Source: Dentipellis sp. KUC8613
Taxonomy: Eukaryota; Basidiomycota; Agaricomycetes; Russulales; Hericiaceae
Direction: 5' to 3'
DNA: 64,000 bases
Assembly (NCBI GenBank): GCA_002286715.1
Contig: NSJX01000019.1
Coordinates: forward strand, 124,001-188,000
A program made the translations under genes and the position numbers. Under the pieces are notes generated by a model, which made no database searches, had not been told where the DNA came from, and saw only the letters and a list, made by a program, of their open reading frames with translations. Shown piece by piece: positions 1-9,373 of the stretch (within the stretch, counting starts at the first letter, position 1; each line of letters begins with the position of its first letter).

Positions 1-3000
1 CGTGCGCTTCTTCGACGAGACGGACGACAAGGAGCACTTCGTCCGGAGCACGAGCAGCACCTCCGACCTCACGATCTTCGTCACCCGCCCGCCCGCATCC
101 ACGCACGCGTCGCTCGCCCCGCGCATCGCGCTCCGCATCATCTACAACTCGCTCCTCTTCACGTCCGCGCGCATCTCGCACATCGTCGACCAGCTCTCCG
201 TGCTCCTCCGCAAGGCCGCCGCGGACCCGCTCGCGCCCGTCGGTTCCGTCCCACTCCTCACGCCCGCACAGCGCGCGAAGCTCCCCGATCCGACCGCAGA
301 TCTGAACTGGTGCGACTGGAAGGGCGCCATCACCGATGTCTTTTCGCGCAATGCGCGCCAGTGGCCCGATCGCCCGTGTGTCGTCCAGAGCTTGCCTGCT
401 GCCGACCTCGCCGATCCGCAGGAGAAGCTGACGTTCTCGTATGGTGCTATCCGCCGCGCGTCGAATGTCCTCGCGCATCATCTGCTGAAGGGCGGTATCC
501 AGCGCGAAGATGTCGTTATGGTGTATGCGCACCGGAGCGTTGACCTCGTCGTGGCTGTCATGGCTGTCCTTAAGGCCGGCGCGACGTTCTCTGTCATCGG
601 TGCGTTCCCAGTGCCGTGCGATCTTATGCGATCTTATAGTTCACAGATCCGGCCTACCCGCCATCAAGACAAACTATCTACCTTCGCGTCGCCCAGCCTC
701 GCGGACTGGTCGTTCTGAAGGGCGCTGGGAGTATCAGCTCCACCGTGCGCAACTTCATCAACGACGAGCTCCAAATCCGCGTCGAAGTCCCAGCACTCGA
801 GCTCCTCCCCAACGGGGATATCGTTGGCGGGCCCGGCGGTGACGGCAAGGACGCTCTGACGGATACACAATCCCTCGCTGATACCGATCCTGATGTCGTC
901 CTCGGCCCTGACAGCGTCGGCACGCTGTCGTTCACCAGTGGGAGCACTGGTATCCCCAAGGGAGTAAAGGGCCGACACTACAGTTTGACGCACTTCTTCC
1001 CATGGATGGGGCAGCGGTTCGAGATTGGGGAGCACTCCAAGTTTACCATGCTGAGTGGCATCGCTCACGACCCCATCCAGCGAGACAGTACGGCTTTTCC
1101 TTCCCAACCTCCTGACATTAAATTTACGATGTATCTACAGTGTTTACGCCTCTCTTCTTCGGCGCTCAGCTGCACGTTCCGACCGCAGACGACATTGGCA
1201 CACCAGGCCGCCTCGCGGAATGGATGGCCGACAGCGAGGTGACCGTCACGCACCTGACACCCGCCATGGGCCAGCTGCTCTCCGCGCAAGCGACGCGCCA
1301 GATCCCCGCGCTCCGCAACGCGTTCTTCGTCGGCGACGTGCTCACGAAGCGCGACTGCACGCGCCTGCAGTCGCTCGCGGCGAACGTGCGCATCATCAAC
1401 ATGTACGGCACGACCGAGACGCAGCGCGCGGTGTCGTACTTCGCGATCCCAAGCGTGACGGAGGACCCGACGTTCCTCGCGACGCAGAAGGACATCATGC
1501 CTGCCGGCGAGGGCATGGTCGACGTGCAGCTGCTCGTCGTCAACCGCAACGACCGCAACGTGCCCTGCGCCGTCGGCGAGGTCGGCGAGATCTACGTCCG
1601 CTCCGGCGGGCTCGCCGAGGGCTACTCCGACCCCGACGCGACTGCGCAGAAGTTCGTCACGAACTGGTTCGCGGCGAGCGCGACGCCGCGCCCCGATACG
1701 ATTTTGCACCCGGCGGCCGGCGGCGCGGCGGGCCCCGAGGCGAAGTACTGGAAGGGCATACGGGATAGGATGTACCGCTCCGGCGACCTCGGGCGGTACC
1801 TCCCTGACGGCGTCGTGGAGTGCACGGGCCGCGCGGACGACCAGGTCAAGATTCGTGGGTTCCGCATTGAGCTCGGCGAGATCGACACGCATCTGAGCCA
1901 GCACCCGCTTGTGCGCGAGAATGTGACGCTCGTGAGGCGCGACAAGGACGAGGAGAAGATTTTGGTCAGCTACTTTGTGCCGCTGGAGGGCCCTGGTTTA
2001 CAAGGCTACGCGAGCGACGTGTCGGATGGCGAGGGCGTTGCTGGTGGGATCAGGAAGTACAGGAAGCTCATCCGCGACATCCGGGAGCATCTCAAGAAGA
2101 AGCTGCCGAGCTACAGCGTGCCTACTCGTGGGTGTTTTCTTACCTTCGCTGAGGACATGACTGACCTTGGTTTGTTTAAGTGTTTGTGCCTCTGCGCCGG
2201 ATGCCTCTGAACCCCAACGGCAAGATCGACAAGCCCGCGCTGCCTTTCCCCGACACCGCACAAGCCGCAGCCGTCGAGCGCCCCGGCGCCCACGCCGCCG
2301 CCGCGCCCGCGCTCAACCCGACCGAGAAAGCGCTCCAGGAGATCTGGGCGCGCATCCTGCCGAACGCGCCGTCGCCGATCCCGCTGGACGAGAGCTTCTT
2401 CGACCTCGGGGGCCACTCGATCCTGGCGACGCGCCTCATCTTCGAGATCCGCAAGGCGTTCGTCGTCAACGCGCCCCTCGGGCTCATCTTCGACGAGCCG
2501 ACGATCAGCGGGCTCGCGCGCGAGGTCGACGCGCTGCGCAACGCAGATCTGGGGCTTGCGAATGGCGATGCGCAGGCGGAGAAGGAGGACGCGAAGAGGG
2601 CTGCCGCGCCGGCGGTTGAGTATTCGCACGACTTCGACGGCCTCGTGAGCAGGTTGCGCGAGTCGTACGCGCCGCTGCCGGCGGGCTTTGCGAGTGGCAA
2701 GGTGACGGTGTTCTTGACGGGTGCGACGGGCTTCTTGGGCGCGTTTGTCCTCCGGGACCTGCTCTCGAGGGAGGAGCGCGTGCAGAAGGTGATCTGCCTC
2801 GTGCGCGCGCCTTGTGAGGCGAAGGCGCTCGAGCGCCTGCGGCAGGGCGCCAGTGACCGTGGCGTTTGGGACGAGAAGTGGGTTGAAGCTGGGCGGCTGC
2901 AGGTCGTGAGAGGAGACTTGGATCAGGACAAGTTCGGCCTGGACCAGGCGACGTGGGACCGCGTCGCTGCTGAGGCGGACGTTGTGTTGCACAATGGCGC

Positions 3001-4029
3001 TCTGGTGAGTGCAGTTTTGACTCGGTTCAGTGACGTCGGTCTGACGGTGTCTCCATCTAGGTTCATTGGGTGTATCCTTACGAGAAGCTGCGCAACGTCA
3101 ACGTCATTGGCACCTTGACTGCTATCGAGCTCGCGTCGACTGGCAAGCAGAAGTCCGTTGTCTTCGTGTCGTCAACGTCGGCGCTCGACACCGACCACTA
3201 CGTCCGCCTGTCGGACTCGATGAACGACGAGGGCGGGGTGTCTGAAAGCGACGACCTCGAGGGCGCACGTGGGTCCCTGAAGACAGGGTATGGGCAGTCC
3301 AAGTGGGTCTCCGAGAAGCTCCTGTTCGAAGCTGGCAAGCGCGGGTTGAGGGGACACATTGTTCGCCCTGGATATGTCGTCGGAGATTCGCAGACCGCAG
3401 GTGCGCAATTCACTAACCTAAAAATATTGCCTCAGGTGATTGACTGACTGACGGTGCGGACAGTCACGAACACGGACGACTTTATTTGGCGGCTCGTCAA
3501 GGGCTGCATCCAGCTTGGCCTTATCCCAGATATCAACAACACGGTCAACATGGTGCCTGTCGACCATGTGGCCCGCTGCACCGCGCTTGCGGCCGTCGCA
3601 CCTCTTCCCAACGCTGCGCTTAGCGTGTTGCACGTCCAAGCGCGGCCGCTGCCGACGTACAACGATTTCCTCACTGTCCTGTCGAAGTACGGCTTCAAGA
3701 CGCAGCAGTGCGAGTACCTCGTCTGGCGGCGCAAGCTCGAGCAGCACGTCATGGAGGTGGGCGACAACGCGCTCTTCCCGCTTCTCCATTTCGTGCTGGA
3801 TGACTTGCCGACGAGCACCAAGTCCCCGAACCTGGACGACTCGAACATGCGTGCGGTGCTGGCAGCGCAGAAGGAGGTCTTGGCGATGACCGTGACCGAC
3901 GAGCTGATGGGCAAGTACCTGGCGTGGCTCGTGCAGGCGGGCTTTTTGCCTTCGCCTGCCACCCCAGATCTGCTGCCGCGGCTAGCGAACGGCACGGCAA
4001 CCAGGGCCGTCGGGCGCAGCGGCGCGTGA
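1..4029 (+). CDS. LYS2: L-2-aminoadipate reductase (5'-truncated by the window edge)
   Basis: Large fungal lysine-pathway enzyme that activates alpha-aminoadipate as an adenylate, loads it on a phosphopantetheine arm and reduces it to the semialdehyde. The window opens inside the N-terminal part, so roughly the first hundred residues are missing. Readable exons are about 2-599, 647-1087, 1141-2127, 2181-3004, 3061-3400 and 3464-4029, and all junctions keep frame. Adenylation motifs include [11 protein letters not shown] (about 930-967), YGTTETQRA and the [31 protein letters not shown] block. The carrier site is [11 protein letters not shown], whose Ser takes the arm. The reductase domain has a TGATGFLG nucleotide loop and a YGQSK catalytic pair. 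The stop codon is TGA at 4027-4029. The domain order A-T-R and the lack of a condensation domain separate it from NRPS genes. It looks intact apart from the edge. Confidence 0.95.
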
Positions 4030-5040
4030 CGCACGTTTTGGAAATGCGGGCCCTGCGATGGTGGGTGGGCCAGCGTACGTGTGTCGGGACGAAAAATGTG
4101 GAAGTAAAAGGTGATCTGTACCCATGTATTTTGTTGTAGCAAAACAATCGCCTCTGTAGACTCGCTGCTGCAGAGTCTCTCTTATCCTGAGGTTGGACGT
4201 GTGCTCGCAGTGCCAGGTGGCGAACCCTTCGGGCGTGTACTCCCTCGGCGCTTGTGGCGTTGATATCGGTTGTCGATCTCGTCGCGCCATTTGTCCGGGG
4301 CACCCGTTTCATGCAGATTCGGGCTCAATTATCTTTTTTTTTCCCGAAGTTTCTGCTTTTGTGTCAATTCTCGTGCCGGGGAAGCAAAGTCGCCCGATTC
4401 TCCCGGTGCTGTGGACAACACCTCTCAGATACCCACCACAACCTTGTGTCGTCGCACGCTCTGTCGCTGTCTATCTCTCCACAGACGCAACGCGGAAGCT
4501 TCGGGTCTTATTGGCCTCGGTTCACCCGCGTCAGCCATGCCGTTATGTTCTGTCAGTCATGTCTCCAAAAGCCAACACAAAACTCGGACAATTGCGAGGC
4601 GGCCTAATAAGTTGTTATTTGATCTGGGCGCATCATGTGCAGGGCTCCGTTGTATCCATGGGCGTATCGGGCTCGGACATGTTGGGAAGATAGGTAAGTA
4701 TCTGAGAGAGAGGCTCACTCGTCGTTGTCTGAGCGGGTCGGCGACATTGGGTAGCGATTCTCCGGTGGCCAGCCGAGACTCAGGTGAATGGACGGCAGAA
4801 CACGTTCCCCGCAGTTACCGATCGCAATTTCCCGTTCTGCTGCCGCCGCCATCAGCACGCTTACTTTTGGCTTGGCACCATTTGCCCACGCGGCTGCGCC
4901 TCGAATCCAAGTTGCTTATGACCGTTCCTTGACGATGATGTTATTATAGGTCGCCCGCATCGCTCGACCTGGTGAGCATTTGTCTCCCCCGCCCAGTGCG
5001 CCGTCATTTTCTCCCTGTCGGTTCAGACCCTCGATGCGGC
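4030..5040. other. Intergenic stretch, no gene recognised
   Basis: About 1 kb between LYS2 and the next membrane-protein gene. It has pyrimidine-rich tracts (for example the T-run near 4332) and overlapping short open frames on both strands, but no frame shows a recognisable domain or a convincing exon chain. It probably holds the LYS2 3'UTR and the promoter of the gene starting at 5041. Confidence 0.5.
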
Positions 5041-6950
5041 ATGCCAGTGGCATTACGCTCTGATTCGATTGCGACTGTCGCGACAGCGAACAACCTGCGC
5101 ATTGCTTCTCTATCCATCGCTCTTTATGAGTGCGTCTTTTCTTCGATTCGAGAGACTTCTTACCGACGTCATCTGCGTGCAGCTACGTGATTACCCTCCC
5201 TTCTGAATGGCGGTTCTATACCAGCCAGCCCAAACCGTTCCGTCTGCGGTACGCCCACTCGCAATCAGGCTTCTCGCGCAATCAGCTGATACCTTCATAT
5301 CGTGGGTGGTTCTAGGGTGGGGCTGGTTCTATTTCTACTTATCAGGTATGCACCAAGTAGGATGTCTATAGACTTTGCTTGCAGTTGACGAGACCCGACA
5401 GATATATCAGTATTCTCGTGCTGGTCATCAGCAATGTCGGGTTCTTCTCCGACAAGTTTACCGAACGTAGTTGTCGCCATTTCTACATGGCAGCTCCCGT
5501 CCTTAAAGGTGTGGTTCCTTCGATAAAATGTGGCAATCCAGCGCTGACAATACCACCATCCGTTACAGTAATTCAAGTTATGATTTCGCAGGCGATTCTC
5601 GGACTTCGGTGCGTGCATCGCTTGACTCTGGCGCAATACCTTCAGCTCACGATCGTCGGCGACTGAAAGGACATACAATGTGTCTCGTCGGAATCCCTTA
5701 GTGGGCTGGGTCATTCTCTTTGGTTTTACCGTCGTTACGGGGGTGAGTATCTTTGAATGTTGTCATTATCCCAGTCTGACAGGTCTGAGAGTAGCTGGAA
5801 TGGTTTACGAACACTAATCATCGCGTTCGTGAGTAATCTGTGGCAATCGAACCTTTGAACGTGACGCTGACTTGATGATACGAATGTCACAGTTCAGTCA
5901 ACAAACGTACGTCAACTTCTAGTTCTCATCTAACTTTTTTCACTCACACTATTGCCATCGCAGGGGAAGTACGTATGCTGTTATTTCGACCCTTTTGCCT
6001 CTCTGAATACTCCTCAGTTGTACGGCGGCCAACGCACACCCTCAGTACCGGTTCTCAGTCTGGTTGTTCTATACGGTGGCCATGATCTACGATCTCATCA
6101 CATTGGGTATATCAAGCGCATACCTCTTCAAGTATCGTCCTCAGTCTTCGGGGTAATGTTTTCGGTTTCCTCGATCCTCCGGTGCCTATTGATTTGTTTC
6201 CGTATCAGGATGGCCCACTTCATCCGCATGTACGTTTCTCGGGCATTTATAACGCCGGCGCATCTAAATGTTGTTCAGAATGCTGTATGACGGAGTAGCA
6301 TGCTTTGTTGTTCTGACTGGTCAGCAATTGTTTTGACCCGGTGACGTGAAATCTTACGTTTCCGATGTTCACAGGCTGCAACATCTTGAATGTTATCCTT
6401 TATCGTGGAGCAAATGAATCGATACAGGTTCGTCTGCAGCATCCTGTGGAGTTATCCAGCTAAGTTACTAACCATCCCGCAGTCGGCCGGGTGAGTCCGG
6501 ACATCAGCATCAGGGGAACTGGCCGTTTATCTGCTTTATCTAGTGCATCTTTGAGTTATGCCGTGACATGGATCATGAGCCAGCGGATTCTCATTCATAT
6601 TCAAGGCAAGTAACTCGCTCGCGTGGTTCATTGACGCCCTCTTACGTTGAGAGCCTGTAGAAGCAAGCGCCGGAAAGCACAGGACGATTATCACACAGAA
6701 CCTTCAATCGTTCAAGGATATCAACGATGCCATCCGAGGGCAGGCCATAGTATCCCACAAGAGCTCGCGCTACGACCGCGGATTCACGCCCGACGCCGAA
6801 GACCGCGAGGCAGGCATGGACCTCGCGGACCTCAACGTGCAGGTCCGCATCGAGCACTCCATAGTGATGAACAGCGATCCCCGATCAGGGAGCTCCGTCG
6901 ACCTGTATTCGTCTCCGAAGACGAAGTGGGACGCGAGGCCGCGCACCTGA
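5041..6950 (+). CDS. DUF6533-like multi-pass membrane protein
   Basis: Integral membrane protein of a family expanded in Agaricomycetes; function unknown. Early exons can be read exactly: 5041-5129, 5183-5248, a 30-nt exon 5316-5345, 5402-5508, 5579-5608 and one from 5670. They join to an N-terminal NNLRIASLSIALYDY helix followed by TLPSEWRF, then a hydrophobic VGLVLFLLIRYISILVLV segment and a RTYNVSRRN loop, all typical of the family. Further short exons run to about 6640, and the last exon (about 6676-6950) gives a hydrophilic tail ending in KWDARPRT and TGA at 6948-6950. The start ATG at 5041 gives a short leader before the first helix. Boundaries between 5750 and 6670 are uncertain. A homologous first exon with the same donor phase sits at 63801, so this is one of at least two related copies. 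Confidence 0.75.
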
Positions 6951-7640
6951 TACCTGGGTTGTGTACGTCACATTGCTATCTGCGACCACGTTGTTATGCC
7001 TGACCCGGACTGGCTGCTGCGCAGAGATCCGCAGAGCTGCTGCTCCACGCCATGTTGTAAACTATACTACTTTATTGCAGTTCATTTCGGAGCGATGTCT
7101 ACCCTGTTATTCGGTCGTCCTGGGGTCCTTGCGCGTCCTTCATCGACACGCGCCTCAAGGAGCGCCGTAACCAAGTAAGTCCGAGAAAACAAGAAAATAT
7201 CTCTGTCACTGTCCATTGTTATGATGGAGTATGCCTTTGGTGTGTTCGGCCTAACGGTCTCACATGTCAGCTTGTCAACTACATTGACAGCATCTTAGAA
7301 GGTAGATCGTCTCCTCCTTTCTCCGGAGCATATACGACAAGTGCATGAAAGGCGGGTACCTGAGCATCAAGGGTAAGCTCTACATTTGGCACCTAGTACA
7401 GCGGTTCTTACTATGATCATCACAGATTGCTTTTCAAGTAACGGCATCCGGCGCCAACCCTCCCTCGTGTTACTTCAATGAAGGCTAGCACAAACTGCGG
7501 CGCGCCGCAGCTGGTGTGTTTCGTCAGTGGAGGGACCAGGTCAGTGTGAGAGGCTTCTAAATCCTAACACAACGTGTGGTTGACGCAGTGTTTCATGATT
7601 TTACTACTGTGGTAGAACAGGGATGTGAGCTGCGGAGCGG
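6951..7640 (+). other. Unrecognised exon-like segments upstream of the viperin gene
   Basis: The stretch has several plus-strand segments that look like exons bounded by good splice signals. One, about 7090-7173, reads as ASFIDTRLKERRNQ and is followed by GTAAGT. After a CAG acceptor it continues LVNYIDSILE (about 7271-7300). Others include YDKCMKGGYLSIK (before GTAAGC near 7371) and HKLRRAAAGVFRQWRDQ (before GTCAGT near 7540). I could not join them into one clean frame or match them to a family. They may be a decayed gene, an unrecognised gene with short exons, or chance. HKLRRAA is faintly like a cytochrome P450 helix motif, which is too weak for a call. Confidence 0.3.
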
Positions 7641-7645
7641 ATCCG

Positions 7646-7666
7646 CCAATGGCCTACATATAAAAG
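7646..7666 (+). promoter_or_regulatory. CCAAT box and TATA box of the viperin gene
   Basis: CCAAT at 7646-7650 (within GCCAATGG) and TATAAAAG at 7659-7666 lie just before the start codon at 7701. The TATA box is only 35 nt from the ATG, so the 5' leader should be very short. A consensus TATA box this strong usually marks an inducible rather than a housekeeping gene; that part is inference. Confidence 0.55.
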
Positions 7667-7700
7667 CGGGTTTTGAAGAGCATATCGATCCGGCGCCATC

Positions 7701-8915
7701 ATGCTTTCGTGGGTTCAGTCCAAACTACCTTCTGTCGCTATTCATCCGCTTTCATCCCCGGAAGCGCAACCATTTGTCCCAATATCTGTGAACTACTTTC
7801 CACACCGGTACGAGAAGATTGTTCTTCGTTATTGAGGGCGGGATTGATAGTTGCTTTGCAGAAAGTGCAACTATGCATGCAAGTTTTGCTTTCACACCAC
7901 GAAGAACCTGGATATCCTCCCGCTTGACGAAGCCAAACGCGGGCTCCGACTCCTTGCAGAGGCCGGGATGAAGAAGCTCAACATCAGCGGTGGCGAGCCA
8001 TTCCTGAAACCTGATTTCATCGGAGAAGTTTTCCGGTTTTGCAAGGAAGAACTCCACCTGGAGTCTTGCACTGTCGTAAACAATGGTTCCAAGGTGACGG
8101 AGCAGTGGCTGGACAAGTATGGGCGTTATCTGGATGTCATGGCCATCTCGTGCGATAGCTTCGACCCCGACACCAATGTGGACCTGGGTAGGGCAGAGAA
8201 GGGGTCGGGGCGTCATGTTCGGCGCGTTTTTCAGGTGGCAGAGTGGTGTCGAGAACGCGGGATCAAAGTCAAGATCAACTCAGTCATTACTAGGTAATTT
8301 CCTCCCCATCGACCTCACCAGCCCTTTCCTTCGTATACTGATTTCTTCCGTGCGAAGACGAAATTTCGAGGAAGACATGAACCCCGGCATAGAAGAGATC
8401 GCACCGTTCCGCTGGAAGGTACGACTCTGCCCGCTCGCGTTTCTGAGGAGTGGTCTGACTCACGCATGCTGTCCCGCCGCTGTGCGGTTCCGTAGGTATT
8501 CCAAGTACTCTTGCTTGACGGCGAGAACACAGGATCCGAGTCAGGCTCGCTTCGAGACGCCCGAGATCTCGTGATCTCGGACGAGCAATTCCGGAGCTTT
8601 CTGGATCGCCACAAGAGACAAAAGTGTCTCGTACCCGAAGACAACGAGGCAATGAAGGACTCGTATCTTAATTTGGACGAGCAGATGAGGTGGGTACCCG
8701 GGGCAGCCCTTGTTTTTTAACTAGTGGCTGACACCTTGGTTGTCAGATTCTTGAATTGCCAAGGAGGCGGCAAAGTGCCAGGTCGTTCTCTCCTCAACGT
8801 TGGGGTTCCCGCAGCCTTGAAGGAAGCGGGGTTCGATAATAATGCTTTCATCAACAGAGGCGGAGTCTTTGATTGGAGTCGTCCGGAGATAGAGGATGGA
8901 CGACTCGAGTGGTAG
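7701..8915 (+). CDS. RSAD2: Fungal viperin (RSAD2-like radical SAM enzyme)
   Basis: Viperins use a [4Fe-4S] cluster and S-adenosylmethionine to convert CTP or other nucleoside triphosphates to 3'-deoxy-3',4'-didehydro analogues that terminate viral RNA synthesis. Five exons (7701-7807, 7862-8293, 8358-8418, 8496-8689, 8747-8915) add to 963 nt, exactly 320 codons plus stop. The cluster motif is CNYACKFC (Cys38, Cys42, Cys45, CX3CX2C). It is followed by ISGGEPFL, the VNNGS motif, [27 protein letters not shown], the KDSYL tyrosine motif, MRFLNC and a terminal tryptophan (RLEW). All of these match vertebrate viperin in order and spacing. Compared with the human protein (361 residues) it lacks the N-terminal amphipathic helix, so it is probably soluble. 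Family members in Trichoderma and in bacteria and archaea are known. No nucleotide kinase partner is recognisable beside it. The next gene downstream is an MLKL_NTD-like/TPR gene. Confidence 0.93.
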
Positions 8916-9373
8916 TATGTGGGTGCGTATATATTTGTCAATGTTAGTGCAGCGCCTATGTGGAGGTCACGCTCTCAGCGCCACTTGGTATACTTGATTC
9001 TGATTGGCCCGGCTGGATCACGGTACGTGTTACTAACTGGTATTTGGGTCTACGAGGCCGAGCCTTGCACTGCTTTTGCCCATGAACATGAAGCTGAGGA
9101 CGCGTCTACTAGCAGGCTATGAGCATGCAAGTTCTTGACAGCTTCAGCCTCCCCAGAGCACTCAAGGATGCCCTCTTCGTTTATTAGGCTCTGTGGCTGC
9201 GAACGAGGCAGCGTAACGTTTCCTCCGTAGGCTGTCCTGGCCACATACGGGAGCGATGCACGTAGGACGCGTATAAAGTACCTTTGTGTGTCCGGGCCCA
9301 ACCTGCCCCGACGCCCATTGTCATCAATCCCGACGCCAACTAATTTTGTCCCCATCACCCACTTCTTATAAAT
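8916..9373. promoter_or_regulatory. Spacer with putative TATA box for the MLKL_NTD/TPR gene
   Basis: A 458-bp same-strand spacer. TATAAAG at 9272-9278 lies about 100 nt before the ATG at 9374 and is the better core-promoter candidate. A second AT-rich match (TATAAATA, 9367-9374) overlaps the start codon and cannot serve it. Nothing else recognised. Confidence 0.35.

Noticed and set aside
1065..1904. Large minus-strand open frame opposite LYS2
   Set aside because: A shadow of a GC-rich coding exon whose plus-strand frame carries unmistakable adenylation-domain motifs.
7080..7560. Cytochrome P450 fragment upstream of viperin
   Set aside because: Only HKLRRAA resembles a P450 helix motif. No heme-binding cysteine motif or other conserved block is present.
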